From Trypanosoma brucei gambiense DAL972 (lineage: Eukaryota > Euglenozoa > Kinetoplastea > Trypanosomatida > Trypanosomatidae): a DNA stretch of 64,000 nt. The DNA is taken from the NCBI RefSeq assembly GCF_000210295.1, contig NC_026737.1, positions 310,001 through 374,000 on the forward strand. The letters are read 5' to 3'. Position numbers and translations under genes: made by a program. Position 1 is the stretch's first letter, and every line of letters begins with the position of its first letter. Positions 38,563 through 48,524 of this stretch are shown here, in pieces. Under the pieces are notes generated by a model. The model made no database searches, had not been told where the DNA came from, and saw only the letters and a program-made list of their open reading frames with translations.

Positions 38563-39504
38563 TTAATGCTTTGGCACGTGTCCCCCACACACCCAAAGAG
38601 GTGGCCGGCGCTTTTCACCACTGATGAGGGGAAGTTGCGTTGCGAAACAACATGTTAGCTCCTTTCCAACAAACTTTGTGTGATCTGTTACTCGTGTGTC
38701 TATGACCTCCTGGGCGCTCTTTACGGTCAACCAAGAGCATTGACAGCAATATGCAGCGGAATCGGGGCATGTTTTCAAAACAGTATTTTGCTCTCCTCTA
38801 CGCATTTGCCCAACGGGAAGTGAACTAGCCAGACGACTCCAATCGGGATAAAAATTCCTAACTGTTAGGTACAAATCCATTTTACCCTCTTCGTCGTCCC
38901 ACTCCGCATCTTGGAGGCGAATAACAGTGTAGTTGCACTTACGGCAAAGAATAAATGGACAGCCGCCCTTTCGACCGTCCTCATCTGCTGTCTTGTCTGT
39001 GCAGCCATTTCCAGCGTCCGCTTTAAGTGCGTGAAAGGCACCCTTGCGAAGCAGCAGTTGCTCATTTGAGGAACATTTGTCATATTTCCCCTCTCCTGCC
39101 AGAAGCAGCTGCGCAACAGAGGGGTGACGGAGCTCCCCTGAGCCGACATTTGTTACAAAGCATTTGCTGTTACATGCCATGCTCATGTTGCCTGGGGTGG
39201 GAGGAAAAGGAACGGTATGGCGACCTCCCATGACAGTTTCCTCCACACTCTCGTCGCTGTCGTCAAAATCTTCTCCTCTTCCGTCCCCAACGTTTGCTGT
39301 TGTTGAGGCTGCTGCTTCTAAGCTAACCGAAGTTCCCTGGTTTCTTGTTGTTGTTTCGGCCTCGCTGTTCGCTTCGTCGGTGTCATCCCAGTTTGATGGA
39401 GAGGCAGGGGGTTCGCATGCAGCTCCACCCTTCCCCTCAGGTGGTGCACGCCCACCCTCCTTCTTAGGGAACAGTTCTTCAATTAAATCATCCACGTCCG
39501 ACAT
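38563..39504 (-). CDS. CFAP418: CFAP418 (C8orf37) family cilium/flagellum protein
   Basis: A 313-aa protein. The start is the ATG at 39504 (MSDVDDLIEELFPK, matching the acidic DDL-type N-terminus of the family). After a long polar linker the conserved C-terminal domain begins: CFVTNVGSGE, CPFILCRKCNYTVIRLQDAEWDDE, DLYLTVRNFYPDWSRLA, AYCCQCSW, and RPPLWVCGGH at the end. These Cys positions match the CxxC ... CQCSW ... WVCxGH pattern of human C8orf37. In animals the family is needed for photoreceptor and ciliary function, so a flagellar role is likely here. The linker is longer than in the human protein (207 aa). No other domain is seen. Confidence 0.9.
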   Translation of the reverse strand: MSDVDDLIEELFPKKEGGRAPPEGKGGAACEPPASPSNWDDTDEANSEAETTTRNQGTSVSLEAAASTTANVGDGRGEDFDDSDESVEETVMGGRHTVPFPPTPGNMSMACNSKCFVTNVGSGELRHPSVAQLLLAGEGKYDKCSSNEQLLLRKGAFHALKADAGNGCTDKTADEDGRKGGCPFILCRKCNYTVIRLQDAEWDDEEGKMDLYLTVRNFYPDWSRLASSLPVGQMRRGEQNTVLKTCPDSAAYCCQCSWLTVKSAQEVIDTRVTDHTKFVGKELTCCFATQLPLISGEKRRPPLWVCGGHVPKH

Positions 39505-40930
39505 GAAGAAGGCGTGCGCTGTTGGGGATTGGCGACAAGGCAAATGGATGTGCGTACCCTTTAGAAATCAATAGTTAAATATATAGCTCTATATATTTCT
39601 ATATATTTAAGTATATGTCAGATGTGTAGATGTACAACGTTTGCTTGTGGGATAGGATGAACAAATAATTTCCCTTCCCGCCAACGCGTGATCGGCAAAT
39701 TATTTTCTCCTCTGCACTTTTCTGCTGGTGAGACTGCTCGACTGAATGAAAGCCTCGCTACCCTTATATATACAGGTTTCTCCTCCCGGTGTTGCTAGAG
39801 TCACTCTTCCTTTACTTTACTTAAATCTATTTCCACTCCCGCTAAGAAAGAAGGGGTCGCGAATAGAAAAAGGCTGAAAATGATTGCTCTTCCTTTTCCC
39901 TATCAAGGACAGATGTACACATACTACACACCACATGTTATGCAAACACAGACATATGTATATGCTTGTACCCCCTTTTGTGATGGAAACGTGATCGTTT
40001 TCCCCGTTTGTGGCTCACCTTACAATTCACCCGTGGGACCGACAGTCACCACCACCACCCCTCCCTCTGATTTAATACTTCATTCCCTCTCCCATTCCCC
40101 ACCTCATCTCCACCTCTACATACTGTGTTAGACAAGACCGGGATGAAACGCACCACCCATCCTAAAAGCCTAATGGAAGCAAATGACGACCCAAAGAAAC
40201 AAGAAAAGGAAGAAAAAAAAACAAAAAACAAAGGAACGGAAGAGGAAGAGGAAAGAACGGTACAACCTCTCTTCCTCTCCATCCCAAGTATTATACTGAG
40301 GGCAGCGCCACTAACAACCACTTCAACTAGCGTAAAATTAACGTGGGTCTGCAAGAGTGTAAACACCACATGACAACGGGAGAGTACGCACGTGGAGAGA
40401 CCAGTGATAGAATGCCTGTCACCCCCTCTTCTCCCTCCCTCCCTCCCTGAGGCACACACACACACACATGCACGCTCTGTGAGCTGAATTGAAGCTCGTT
40501 GCACCACCTTTTCCCTTCACACGTCAATTCCTCAATAACTGTTGTTTGCCAGCGCAATCCGTGCGGTGTTGCGCATTGATTCGACAAAATAAAAGGGAAA
40601 GCGAGTATATGAAAGGGAGTGGAAAGGGAGAAGGTAAAATTATAAGCACGAATGAAAAATGGAAAAGAAATCGATAAGCAAAGCGGCGGTGCGAAATGAA
40701 GGCCACTCGAGTCTAGCGGTTCGGGAACAAAAGAAAGTGGAAAGATCAAACAAAGGGAGATAACCTAAGTGTGCAGTAGCGATATTCACCTAAATATGCA
40801 ACCTTCAACGTGCATCCCATGCGATGGGCGGCATGCTTTCGCCGCTCCCCCCCTCCTCTTGCCTGGTTATACCCTTAGCCTCTTCAAACCCTGTCAATGC
40901 GGCACACCCATATGGACAAGCCATGCGCTT
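39505..40930. other. Intergenic/UTR region
   Basis: About 1.4 kb: A/T-rich around 39580-39620, (CCCT)n near 40433-40449, (CA)n near 40453-40468, and no convincing gene. Purine-rich plus strand near 40205-40235 is a pyrimidine tract in the RNA sense. Confidence 0.5.
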
Positions 40931-43009
40931 TCACATGCAATGGCATGTACAGGTAGACCCCTCTTTTCTTCTTCGTTTTCCTACTGATCCTTCCGCTCTG
41001 ACCAACTTGTTGTCATTCTGCACAGTCGGCGAGCGGGAAGGAATGCTCTTTGTTTCTAACGTTGCCCCCTGTTTAGCCTCCCGTTGAAAAGGAGGCGGTG
41101 GCTCAGGTGATGCGGAATGCCCCCGTGTATTTTGTATGCCCCCTATCGCCACATGGGCCACAGCCTGGTCGGGGGGCCCTCGACGTCTATTCCGTGGTGA
41201 ACTTTCCACTTCACATGGTGAGAAGGTGGAACCTACATCCAAATCTTCGGAAACTTCTAATGTCGCATGCCTTTCCTTACACCTGTCCCTGTTGGCAGCA
41301 CCTCCCCTTCTCTTCTTTTTTCGCCGACGGTTATTGCCGCCATTCTTTGCAAGGGGTGCCGGAGGTAGAGGTGGAGGAGGAGGAGGAGGAGGATTCGTAG
41401 GTGACACTGACAGGGCCGTTGCATCATTCATACCACCGTCACACCTGGTTATGTCAAGTGAGACATGAATGTCGCTCATTCTAATGTTACTCCGCAACTC
41501 CTCCTGTCTTGTCGATCCAGGTATATATTTATCCTCATTTTCACCAATGTGCGGCGAGGGGGGCATGAGGCGGCCTGCAGATGTGGGTCGCTTAACAGCA
41601 GCGTTTGCGGCGTTTGGTGGGGGCATGAACCGACGTGAAGGCGGTGGCGGTGGCAATAATCTGCCCTTTGGAGACGATTCTTTGCTCGTAAATTTCTCTA
41701 TGAAACACCCACTATCCACATCATTGACACAGCTTGTGGTCTCACTATTGAGCGACCCTGTTGAACTGAGGGGGACGTCATCGGGTGGTGTATCCTCTTC
41801 TTCTGGTTCCCAGTCGAGGCGTTGGTTTCGAGGGTAGCCACCACGTTCCATAGCCCGCTCCATGAGGGAGAATAACATATCATACTTTGGTTCGTCCTCG
41901 TATTTGAGCGTCTGAAGGTGTTCCAGGAATGGCCCGAACTCCTGTGGTAGGTTTTTGATCAGTTCCGGTCCAATAACTTGTTCTTTGCATTCTCCAATAT
42001 CCTCCTTTTCCTTGTGCTTACGCCACGGAAGAGTTCCCGTGATGAATTCGATGAGCATAAACAATAAACTCCATATGTCGTCGACGCGGCCTAGTTCCTG
42101 CTGTCGGTGCGACGCCAGGGAGGCATACCTACTTGTCCCACGGAATCCAGCGTTGGCTCGCGGTGGTCTCACCTCGCCAGTAGGGCGGCGGAAGCGGCGC
42201 GCTAACCCAAAGTCGACAATATAACACTGCCGAGGGTCGGAAGAGCCACCTAAACCGATAACAAAGTTAGAGGGCTTGACGTCCCGATGGACGATACCCA
42301 ACTCGTGTACACCCTGTATGCACTTCAAACACGATATTCCAAGATGGAGTGTGGTGTGGATACTGAACATGCATTGCGGAGTGCTACGGCGGAGATCCGC
42401 AAGATTTGGCCCTAACCGCTGCATAACTATGAAGTTCATTCCCGCAGAGTTTCCGCTGCCTAGGTAGCGCGCAACATAGGGACAGGGTTGCATCTTCTTC
42501 AGTGCTGCTGCCTCCACTCGCAAAACATTTTTGTTTTCCTGTTCCACTTTGATGCAAACTTCCTCGCCTGAAGTCGTAGGGAGGTCTGTGAGTCCATGGG
42601 AGGATGCCCCATGCGCCAGATCCAGATCCTCGCTACGAGCACTGCTCCTGTCAACTTCTACGGCAGTAAACGTTTCGCCAAATGAACCCGCGCCAATCCT
42701 GCCAGTAACGACCCATTTCTTTAGTCGCATCCCTATTGTGACCCTCGTCTTGGCAGCTTTAGGAGCCGGTTTACGCGGTGGGCTATGTGCACTGACTTTT
42801 GCAGATTTATTGCTGCCGCCATCTTTTCCCGCATCATCACCGTTCTTACCCGAGCAACGCGCGCTGTTCCCCCTTTCGTCACCAGCCATGCTACTCGGAG
42901 GCACCGAATTCGTCATCAGACGATTGAGAGACCGGTTTCCCTGTGCGTTCATCAATCCAGCCGCTACGTATCGTTTATTGTCAACTAAACCGAGTAGCGT
43001 TCTGTTCAT
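40931..43009 (-). CDS. CK1-group protein kinase, TTBK-like, with Pro-rich C-terminus
   Basis: A 692-aa protein. The start is the ATG at 43009 (30-nt leader from AG 43040-43041); the upstream open stretch has only a GTG. Residues about 98-400 are a CK1-group kinase: GRIGAGSFGE (G-loop, 105-112), VCIKVEQ (K154), HRDVKPSN (241-248, D243), VDFGLARRF (266 on), and GFRGTSRYAS (CK1 replacement of the APE motif, tau-tubulin-kinase type). A Ser/Asp-rich insert of about 30 residues separates the G-loop strand from the Lys strand. The C-terminal 290 residues are disordered, with PPPPPP tracts and a basic KKKRR stretch. TTBK2-type kinases start cilium assembly in animals; such a role here is inferred from similarity and neighbours. 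Confidence 0.9.
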   Translation of the reverse strand: MNRTLLGLVDNKRYVAAGLMNAQGNRSLNRLMTNSVPPSSMAGDERGNSARCSGKNGDDAGKDGGSNKSAKVSAHSPPRKPAPKAAKTRVTIGMRLKKWVVTGRIGAGSFGETFTAVEVDRSSARSEDLDLAHGASSHGLTDLPTTSGEEVCIKVEQENKNVLRVEAAALKKMQPCPYVARYLGSGNSAGMNFIVMQRLGPNLADLRRSTPQCMFSIHTTLHLGISCLKCIQGVHELGIVHRDVKPSNFVIGLGGSSDPRQCYIVDFGLARRFRRPTGEVRPPRANAGFRGTSRYASLASHRQQELGRVDDIWSLLFMLIEFITGTLPWRKHKEKEDIGECKEQVIGPELIKNLPQEFGPFLEHLQTLKYEDEPKYDMLFSLMERAMERGGYPRNQRLDWEPEEEDTPPDDVPLSSTGSLNSETTSCVNDVDSGCFIEKFTSKESSPKGRLLPPPPPSRRFMPPPNAANAAVKRPTSAGRLMPPSPHIGENEDKYIPGSTRQEELRSNIRMSDIHVSLDITRCDGGMNDATALSVSPTNPPPPPPPPLPPAPLAKNGGNNRRRKKKRRGGAANRDRCKERHATLEVSEDLDVGSTFSPCEVESSPRNRRRGPPDQAVAHVAIGGIQNTRGHSASPEPPPPFQREAKQGATLETKSIPSRSPTVQNDNKLVRAEGSVGKRRRKEGSTCTCHCM

Positions 43010-43781
43010 GGCCTTATCAGGGCCTTCGGTGCCGAAAAACTTCAAGAATATGTATACGTGTAGGTTCAAAGTGGTGTTTGATTTGGTTATTCGTATTAGT
43101 TGGGTGGGGTTGAGAAAAAAGAAAAGAATAAAATAAAAGAGACGGTAGAGGTGCAGAACAAAAAAAAAACGCAAATACCTCACGAAAGGTGGAAAGTGAA
43201 CAACGAGTAATACGTCTCAGTGTGAGACCGATTGTGGGGAGAAGAGGATGTGCTTACATGGAAACAAATGTGTATGTATACCTGTATTATGCACTCGGAC
43301 ACACGCCAACAAATGTGATGACGGATCCCGCCTGAGGCATCACTTTGCACTTACTAACGTTCCAGTAAACTGCGCGAATGTATGTAGTGTCACGATGAGG
43401 GGGATAGCAATATGCACATACACCCACATCCGAATGTACCTCGTGCTTTACCAAAACGTTTCACACTTTAGACAGTGTGTGCACCTCTCTCTCTCTTGTT
43501 GCCACATTGGACACAAAAGAGTGGAGGAGGGGGGAAGGGATATTCAAAAAGAACAGCAGCACAAGCATAACGGCACTACTGCCATGCATGGTAAAAATGA
43601 GGGAAAACCACCTTTTTTAGCGGCCTTCTGCTGCTGTCACATTCAATGTGGCAAAAAAAATAATAATATATACCTTCAAATTTCCATTCAAAATGCTACT
43701 CTTTATTCCTTTCTATCCCCACCCCCTTCTATCCTCTATTTACCGGTGGACTCCAGGTCGGCACCTTCAGATCTCTCCCTT
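43010..43781. other. Intergenic/UTR region with trans-splice acceptor
   Basis: About 0.77 kb. Minus-strand pyrimidine tract (about 43108-43140) with first AG at 43040-43041 serves the kinase gene. A/T-rich toward 43650. No gene seen. Confidence 0.55.
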
Positions 43782-44525
43782 TCATCGCGGACGGGGCTTG
43801 GCGAGGCTGTTGGAAAGACTCTTCGGCTTATGCGAGAATGCGCTGCGCTGCGTTTCACTACGTGCTGCTGACACAGCCTCTGCACGCTTGAGCAGCCGGG
43901 TATCACGCGGGACTATAGGCACAGGAGACTCTCCCACAATACAGTCTGCGTAATCCTGAACAAACTCGCGCAGGCCACCGGTCATCACCGCTAGGTTGTC
44001 AATACCCTTTTCAAAAACGTTTTGTCCAATGCCCTGGGCAATCGTCATCTCTTCTTCCAAGTCGTACAACACGATTAGCTTGTTTTCCTTATTCTTAAAG
44101 CTGAACATCTCGGGAAGAAGAGGATTAATGGCGTGTACCATTCGCCGCTTCGGATAGTGCAGTGCCCCTTTGATATGACAAGCCGCGTACTCTTCCTCCG
44201 AACGGACGTCTAGAATGAGATATTCCTTCGGCGGTTGTGTGTCGGGAGCCCGGTACTCATCCATCGGGTGGGCAAAACCGCCGTCTTTAATTTCCCCTGA
44301 CTGGGATTGCTGCTTTTGAACAAAGTCCCCTATCAGTCGTGTCCGAATCCGCATGAAAGGTTCGCCTGATACCCGATACAAGGCGGCGCCTGTGTTCTTC
44401 ATGAAGCGTGCCAGCTCAGCCGTCATACCGGTCTCCACAACGGGCTTCACGTGCTCATATTTTGGATTCGCAGGGGTCTTCCTAAGAAGCAAATCCGGGT
44501 CACCAATGACGTCTCGCATAGCCAT
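43782..44525 (-). CDS. CEP41: CEP41-like centrosomal/basal-body rhodanese-domain protein
   Basis: A 247-aa protein starting at ATG 44525. N-terminal residues about 1-75 are helical and basic. Residues about 95-205 form the CEP41-type rhodanese domain: YLILDVRSEEEYAACHIKGALHYPKRRMVHAINP, then FKNKENKLIVLYDLEEEMTIAQGIGQNVFEKGIDNLAVMTGGL. This parallels human CEP41 (LLDVRDRDSYQQCHI ... IILYDDDER). The position of the rhodanese active-site Cys reads YDLEEE, so sulfur transfer is unlikely and a binding role is expected. In animals CEP41 promotes tubulin glutamylation in cilia. The C-terminal tail is basic and Ser-rich. Confidence 0.9.
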   Translation of the reverse strand: MAMRDVIGDPDLLLRKTPANPKYEHVKPVVETGMTAELARFMKNTGAALYRVSGEPFMRIRTRLIGDFVQKQQSQSGEIKDGGFAHPMDEYRAPDTQPPKEYLILDVRSEEEYAACHIKGALHYPKRRMVHAINPLLPEMFSFKNKENKLIVLYDLEEEMTIAQGIGQNVFEKGIDNLAVMTGGLREFVQDYADCIVGESPVPIVPRDTRLLKRAEAVSAARSETQRSAFSHKPKSLSNSLAKPRPR

Positions 44526-45292
44526 CTAAGCTGATATAAACAGCATCGATAGAAATGAAAGAAAACTTTGCAAAACGATAGTGAAATTGGCAGCAAAATT
44601 TGTTAATCAACCACAACAACAGTGAAGGATACCAATTGTGGCATTCCGTTTGCCCCTGGGTGACCGAGTGTAGGTACGGAAGAAAACAACTAACGTGAAT
44701 TTTACGCGGAAGATGCGGGGTTTACCACAATCTACATGCACAGCAAAGGGCACTTCCGACTTTTTCTCCGGTCTCCCCTCCTCCACACAACTCGTTCACC
44801 CACGACATTTACCCTGTCACACGAAAAACCTGTCTACAAATTCCAGCTACGCAGGGCACTTCAACATTTGGTTTTGCTAACATAAGTCCCATGAACGGCT
44901 ATATCCGCCTCGTTTTCTCCGCGTGGCCACTACATCGCTTACTTTTTTGCTACACCGTGTGAGCTCGGAGTTGCAACTTCGCCTCTTGCCGTTACTCAAT
45001 TATTGTCAACCTCAACACCGCAAGAGAAAGAGAATGCACACAAGTGAGGAAGAGAGAACAGTGACATGTCATGTGTATAGATGAAGGGGCCAGCACAGTT
45101 CCGGTAGACAAAGTGTGAAAAAACTTGAACCTGCAGTTCAAGCACAATCAAAAGGTGTACACTTACATGACTAGACGGAACCCAGCAAACCAAGAGGCAA
45201 CGACTTTCGAGTTTTCCTCCACTCACTTGTCACCGAAAGTCAGGCAGGGGTGGAAAAAAAAACTAAAAGTCGATGAACCCCTTTGTTGCTAT
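44526..45292. other. Intergenic/UTR region
   Basis: About 0.77 kb of mixed composition between the CEP41 and NME7 genes. No gene, array or RNA recognised. Confidence 0.5.
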
Positions 45293-46342
45293 CTATTCAT
45301 CTACATCCTCCGGTCTAAAGAAGAAATTTGAATACAGCGGGCCTTCTTCGTGAAGGTCGCAGCAGTGAACGGCGTTGTGGGCCCTGTCCACCCCAAAACG
45401 GGCACGAATGGACGTCGGCCGCAGCTCCTTTGCGATGACGGGGTCAAAGGGCCCACACACCTCACGTGCCACGGAGACAACATCAACTCCTTCATCCAAA
45501 GACACAAACTGCAAGACCCAAACAGTGCCCATCAGCGACCGCATCGTGTCTGGAAAGTCGGGTAGAACACCTTTGTAAGGCTTCAGCAGCTCGTTTGCTT
45601 GTTGAGAAGTCATGTTTGTGAGCGAAATGCCGCTGATTTCGAGACCAGCATCAATTAACTGCTGAACAATGACCCCACCAGCCAGTTTTTGTAAAGCGTG
45701 CGGCTTGATTATCACTACGGTGGAGTTGGGGTCACCGAGAATAGCAACTGGTTGCTCCTTCGCCTTTTCCACAATCTGCTCCCACCTACCGACTTCCTCC
45801 ACACTCTCAGCTGCGCGGGCGCCCGGCATGCGGGCCATGAAATCGATGCCACGTTGAAGGGCGTTGGTATTGGCGCACTTAACGACAACGATGCGACCCT
45901 CCACCAAATCCGGTGGTACACCATATGCTGCCGCTGTTTCCACTGGTAGCCACGCCATCTGCATCTCTAATGCAACAAAACCGCATTCCTCCGTGAGCAC
46001 CGCCAGGCAACGCCCCAACTGAGGCAGTAGTTGTTCCCCGAACATCACAGCAGTGACTTCTCCCCTTTCGTCGCACAGTTCACGCGTCACCTCGTCAGCA
46101 TAGGCGGTTAATTTGATGACACCACCAAGCAGCGAAAGGGAGGAACCAACTTTAAAGTCATCTCTATTCAAATGAGGGAAGTGGGCACGTTTGAGGTGAA
46201 GTCGGTTCTTCGTCACCTCTCTTATCTCTACGGTACGGTCCTCGAAGTAAAACTGAAGTACATAATGATTCATGCGATGCGCTATGTGATCATACTGCTC
46301 GCAATAAAAGGAAAGACGTGGATCCTGCAGTGAACGCGCCAT
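45293..46342 (-). CDS. NME7: NME7-type protein: DM10 domain plus NDK domains
   Basis: A 349-aa protein starting at ATG 46342. Residues about 10-90 are a DM10 domain (YFEDRTVEIREVTKNR, LSLLGGVIKLTAYAD). A first NDK-like segment (about 95-190) is degenerate and lacks catalytic residues. A second NDK domain (about 205-335) keeps TVVIIKPHALQKLAGGVIVQ, RPTSIRARFG and NAVHCCDLHEEG, with the active-site His326 in place, although the usual HGSDS reads HCCDL. This architecture is NME7, a ciliary microtubule-associated nucleoside diphosphate kinase that also activates the gamma-tubulin ring complex in animals. Expected in the axoneme or basal body. The protein is somewhat shorter than human NME7 (376 aa). 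Confidence 0.92.
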   Translation of the reverse strand: MARSLQDPRLSFYCEQYDHIAHRMNHYVLQFYFEDRTVEIREVTKNRLHLKRAHFPHLNRDDFKVGSSLSLLGGVIKLTAYADEVTRELCDERGEVTAVMFGEQLLPQLGRCLAVLTEECGFVALEMQMAWLPVETAAAYGVPPDLVEGRIVVVKCANTNALQRGIDFMARMPGARAAESVEEVGRWEQIVEKAKEQPVAILGDPNSTVVIIKPHALQKLAGGVIVQQLIDAGLEISGISLTNMTSQQANELLKPYKGVLPDFPDTMRSLMGTVWVLQFVSLDEGVDVVSVAREVCGPFDPVIAKELRPTSIRARFGVDRAHNAVHCCDLHEEGPLYSNFFFRPEDVDE

Positions 46343-47008
46343 TGCTATATGAACACAAAATCAATCAAAGGTTTATCTTGGTTTGCCTTTAGCCACCTTT
46401 CGGATTCAATTCCTACTTCTCTTATTTTTTCACCTTGAAAGTGCGCAGTTGCAATAGACAATCAAAAAGAAAACAGGGGTGAACACCGCAGGCAACTGCT
46501 TGGAAGACTGATACACAAACCTGTAGCTGCCAACAGCCGAAGAGAGTATGCGTTTCCCCCCCCCCCATTTTCCCCCTTCCTTCACGGACATTTGCACTTT
46601 TTCGCCGAACAAAAGATATTTTCTTCACTGCTGAAAGAATCACGCCCCATCAACCATACAAATAACAATATATTACACCATAAAAACGAAGAGATGTAAG
46701 GGAAAAGAAACCAAAGATTGCTTAATCCTTGACGTGAAAGGTAGTGCAAGAGGCTGTGACATAAACAACACGTGGTGATTCTCCAGCATCCAAGTGGATG
46801 ACAACCACTCTCGTTGCTAGCAGGCCCGCAAATACCACCCAACGTGTGACAAAACACGCATTTCTACATGCCCCTTCACCCCATAATCTAAAGGGTTCAA
46901 TCTACAGAAATCCAACAAAACTATGAATACTGAAAGAATCTGACGGTAGTGCCGGTCAAATATTTACTCATCCCGCACTTCGCCCTTGTCTTTTGGGCGC
47001 GGTTGCAG
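46343..47008. other. Intergenic/UTR region
   Basis: About 0.67 kb. It contains a C11 run on the plus strand at 46556-46566 (G11 in RNA sense), opposite in polarity to most homopolymer G runs in the window. No gene seen. Confidence 0.5.
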
Positions 47009-47488
47009 CTACTTGGTGACCTTCTTGAGCATTTTCCGAAGTCGCTCCATTTCAATAATCTCTCTGCGGTGTTCAGCTTCCTTTTTCTCGACCTGTCTAA
47101 ACACCTCCTGAAGCTCGTTGTGGCGCTCCCGCTGCTTCTCCTTCTCGAGTTTGTCCTCACGCATGTATTCACTAACTGCTGCACTTATTTTGCTGGATAT
47201 AATCCTCTTTTCCCCTTGCACGCGCTCCGTTGCCTCGCGCAGCTGCTCGAACCGCATTTCCTCCACCTCTGTCTCCCGGCGGCACTTGTCTACGGCCGCG
47301 CGGGTTTCAACCTCGCGCTGGCGGAACATCTCCAACCGAGAGATCAGCAACTCTACAAAACGTGCAGGTAACGCCGCTATTTCAGCCTCTGTGAAGGGAA
47401 TACCGCTGTCCATCAGTTGCCTTCTAAGCTGAACAGAGGCCAAATCAATGCACTCGCTGTGGCGGGCTCGGAGGCACTCGGTGTCCAT
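47009..47488 (-). CDS. Coiled-coil protein, 159 aa
   Basis: The start is the ATG at 47488. After a short N-terminal globular-looking part (FTEAEIAALPARFVELLISRLEMF, about 32-55), residues about 55-155 are a long charged helix with Glu/Lys/Arg heptads (EKEKQRERHNELQEVF, EHRREIIEMERLRKML). No Cys pair, membrane segment or catalytic motif. I cannot name it. Its neighbours (NME7 and an EF-hand protein) make a flagellar or cytoskeletal role a reasonable guess, but coiled coils are too generic to support more. Confidence 0.8.
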   Translation of the reverse strand: MDTECLRARHSECIDLASVQLRRQLMDSGIPFTEAEIAALPARFVELLISRLEMFRQREVETRAAVDKCRRETEVEEMRFEQLREATERVQGEKRIISSKISAAVSEYMREDKLEKEKQRERHNELQEVFRQVEKKEAEHRREIIEMERLRKMLKKVTK

Positions 47489-48524
47489 TGTATATCTTTC
47501 CCCCCTACGCGGTTGTAAAGGCTTTTCCCGCTTCCTACTTTACTTGAATAATGATCGAACGCCCAAGAGCTGAACTGTGGTGACAGCGCTCGCCACGAAA
47601 TATCAGCGACGACCAGACGGGGAAAAACGAGAATAGTGCAAAAGCATTCATTATTTAGTTTGAAGGGATCGGGATCATCACACTTGACGAAAAGAACAAA
47701 GAACACTTGGGAGGGGGTTCGAGAAATGTCGTTACGCTACTCTAGGCTATCCTCTTATTATGGCATTGGGGTGATGGTTTCCGGGAGCACTGTCAAAAGC
47801 ACACACACATACACACACACACATCTATTCCTTCCCTCCAAAGACCTCAGATGATGTGATCCAACGCACTACAGACACAATCCCCAGGATGGTTTCACGG
47901 TGCACAAAGTTAATCGAAGGACCCAAGCGCACGGACCAATGCATCACTTCTGGGTAGGTTCGCGAACGACAGAAAAAAGTGGTTCTGCCGCTCGACCAAT
48001 AGCATTTCATCCTGTTATCGATGAGGTCTGAACTAACCTGCCTTTGGTTACGGTGAACTAAACTAAAAAAAAAAACAGCAACGCGGCATACCAATCCTTG
48101 ATATTGGGCACTTCTAACCCAAAGACTCTAAACAACAACAACAGCAACCAGCACCAGATCAAACAAACTTTTTGCTGCCTCTTTACCCTCGCGCGGCACC
48201 CAAGCGTTGCATCCGGCTGTCGCTTACCTACCGGAATGAGACCTCAACGAAGGAAAAAAAAAACGAAGGACAAAAAACCGATGAGAAGAAGACACTTGAT
48301 AGACCTACGGAGACGCACACGGGAAAACACAGATAAGTTTTGATGATAACACCACGTTAGTACCACCTGCGGCGATGTGCTTGCCATCAGGGCACCGCCT
48401 TTTGATTTACATCATGTCTAGACAGTCTAAATAATACATACCATCCTCTGATATATGTGCAAAGTAGTCACAGTGGCTCTTTACACCCGTGCCGACATGA
48501 GGGTTGCACAAAATCCACCGTTGA
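47489..48524. other. Intergenic/UTR region
   Basis: About 1 kb. A (CA)n run lies near 47800-47821; A9-10 tracts lie near 48064 and 48253. A minus frame at 47825-48094 opens with TTG and is not accepted. No RNA gene seen. Confidence 0.5.

Noticed and set aside
42531..43136. 201-codon plus-strand frame opposite the kinase gene
   Set aside because: Antisense shadow of the kinase coding sequence.
46885..46910. Short tRNA box-B-like motif (GGTTCAATC)
   Set aside because: No box A or clover-leaf partner found nearby.
47825..48094. 89-codon minus-strand frame between coiled-coil and EF-hand genes
   Set aside because: TTG start, no clear acceptor right upstream, no recognisable features.
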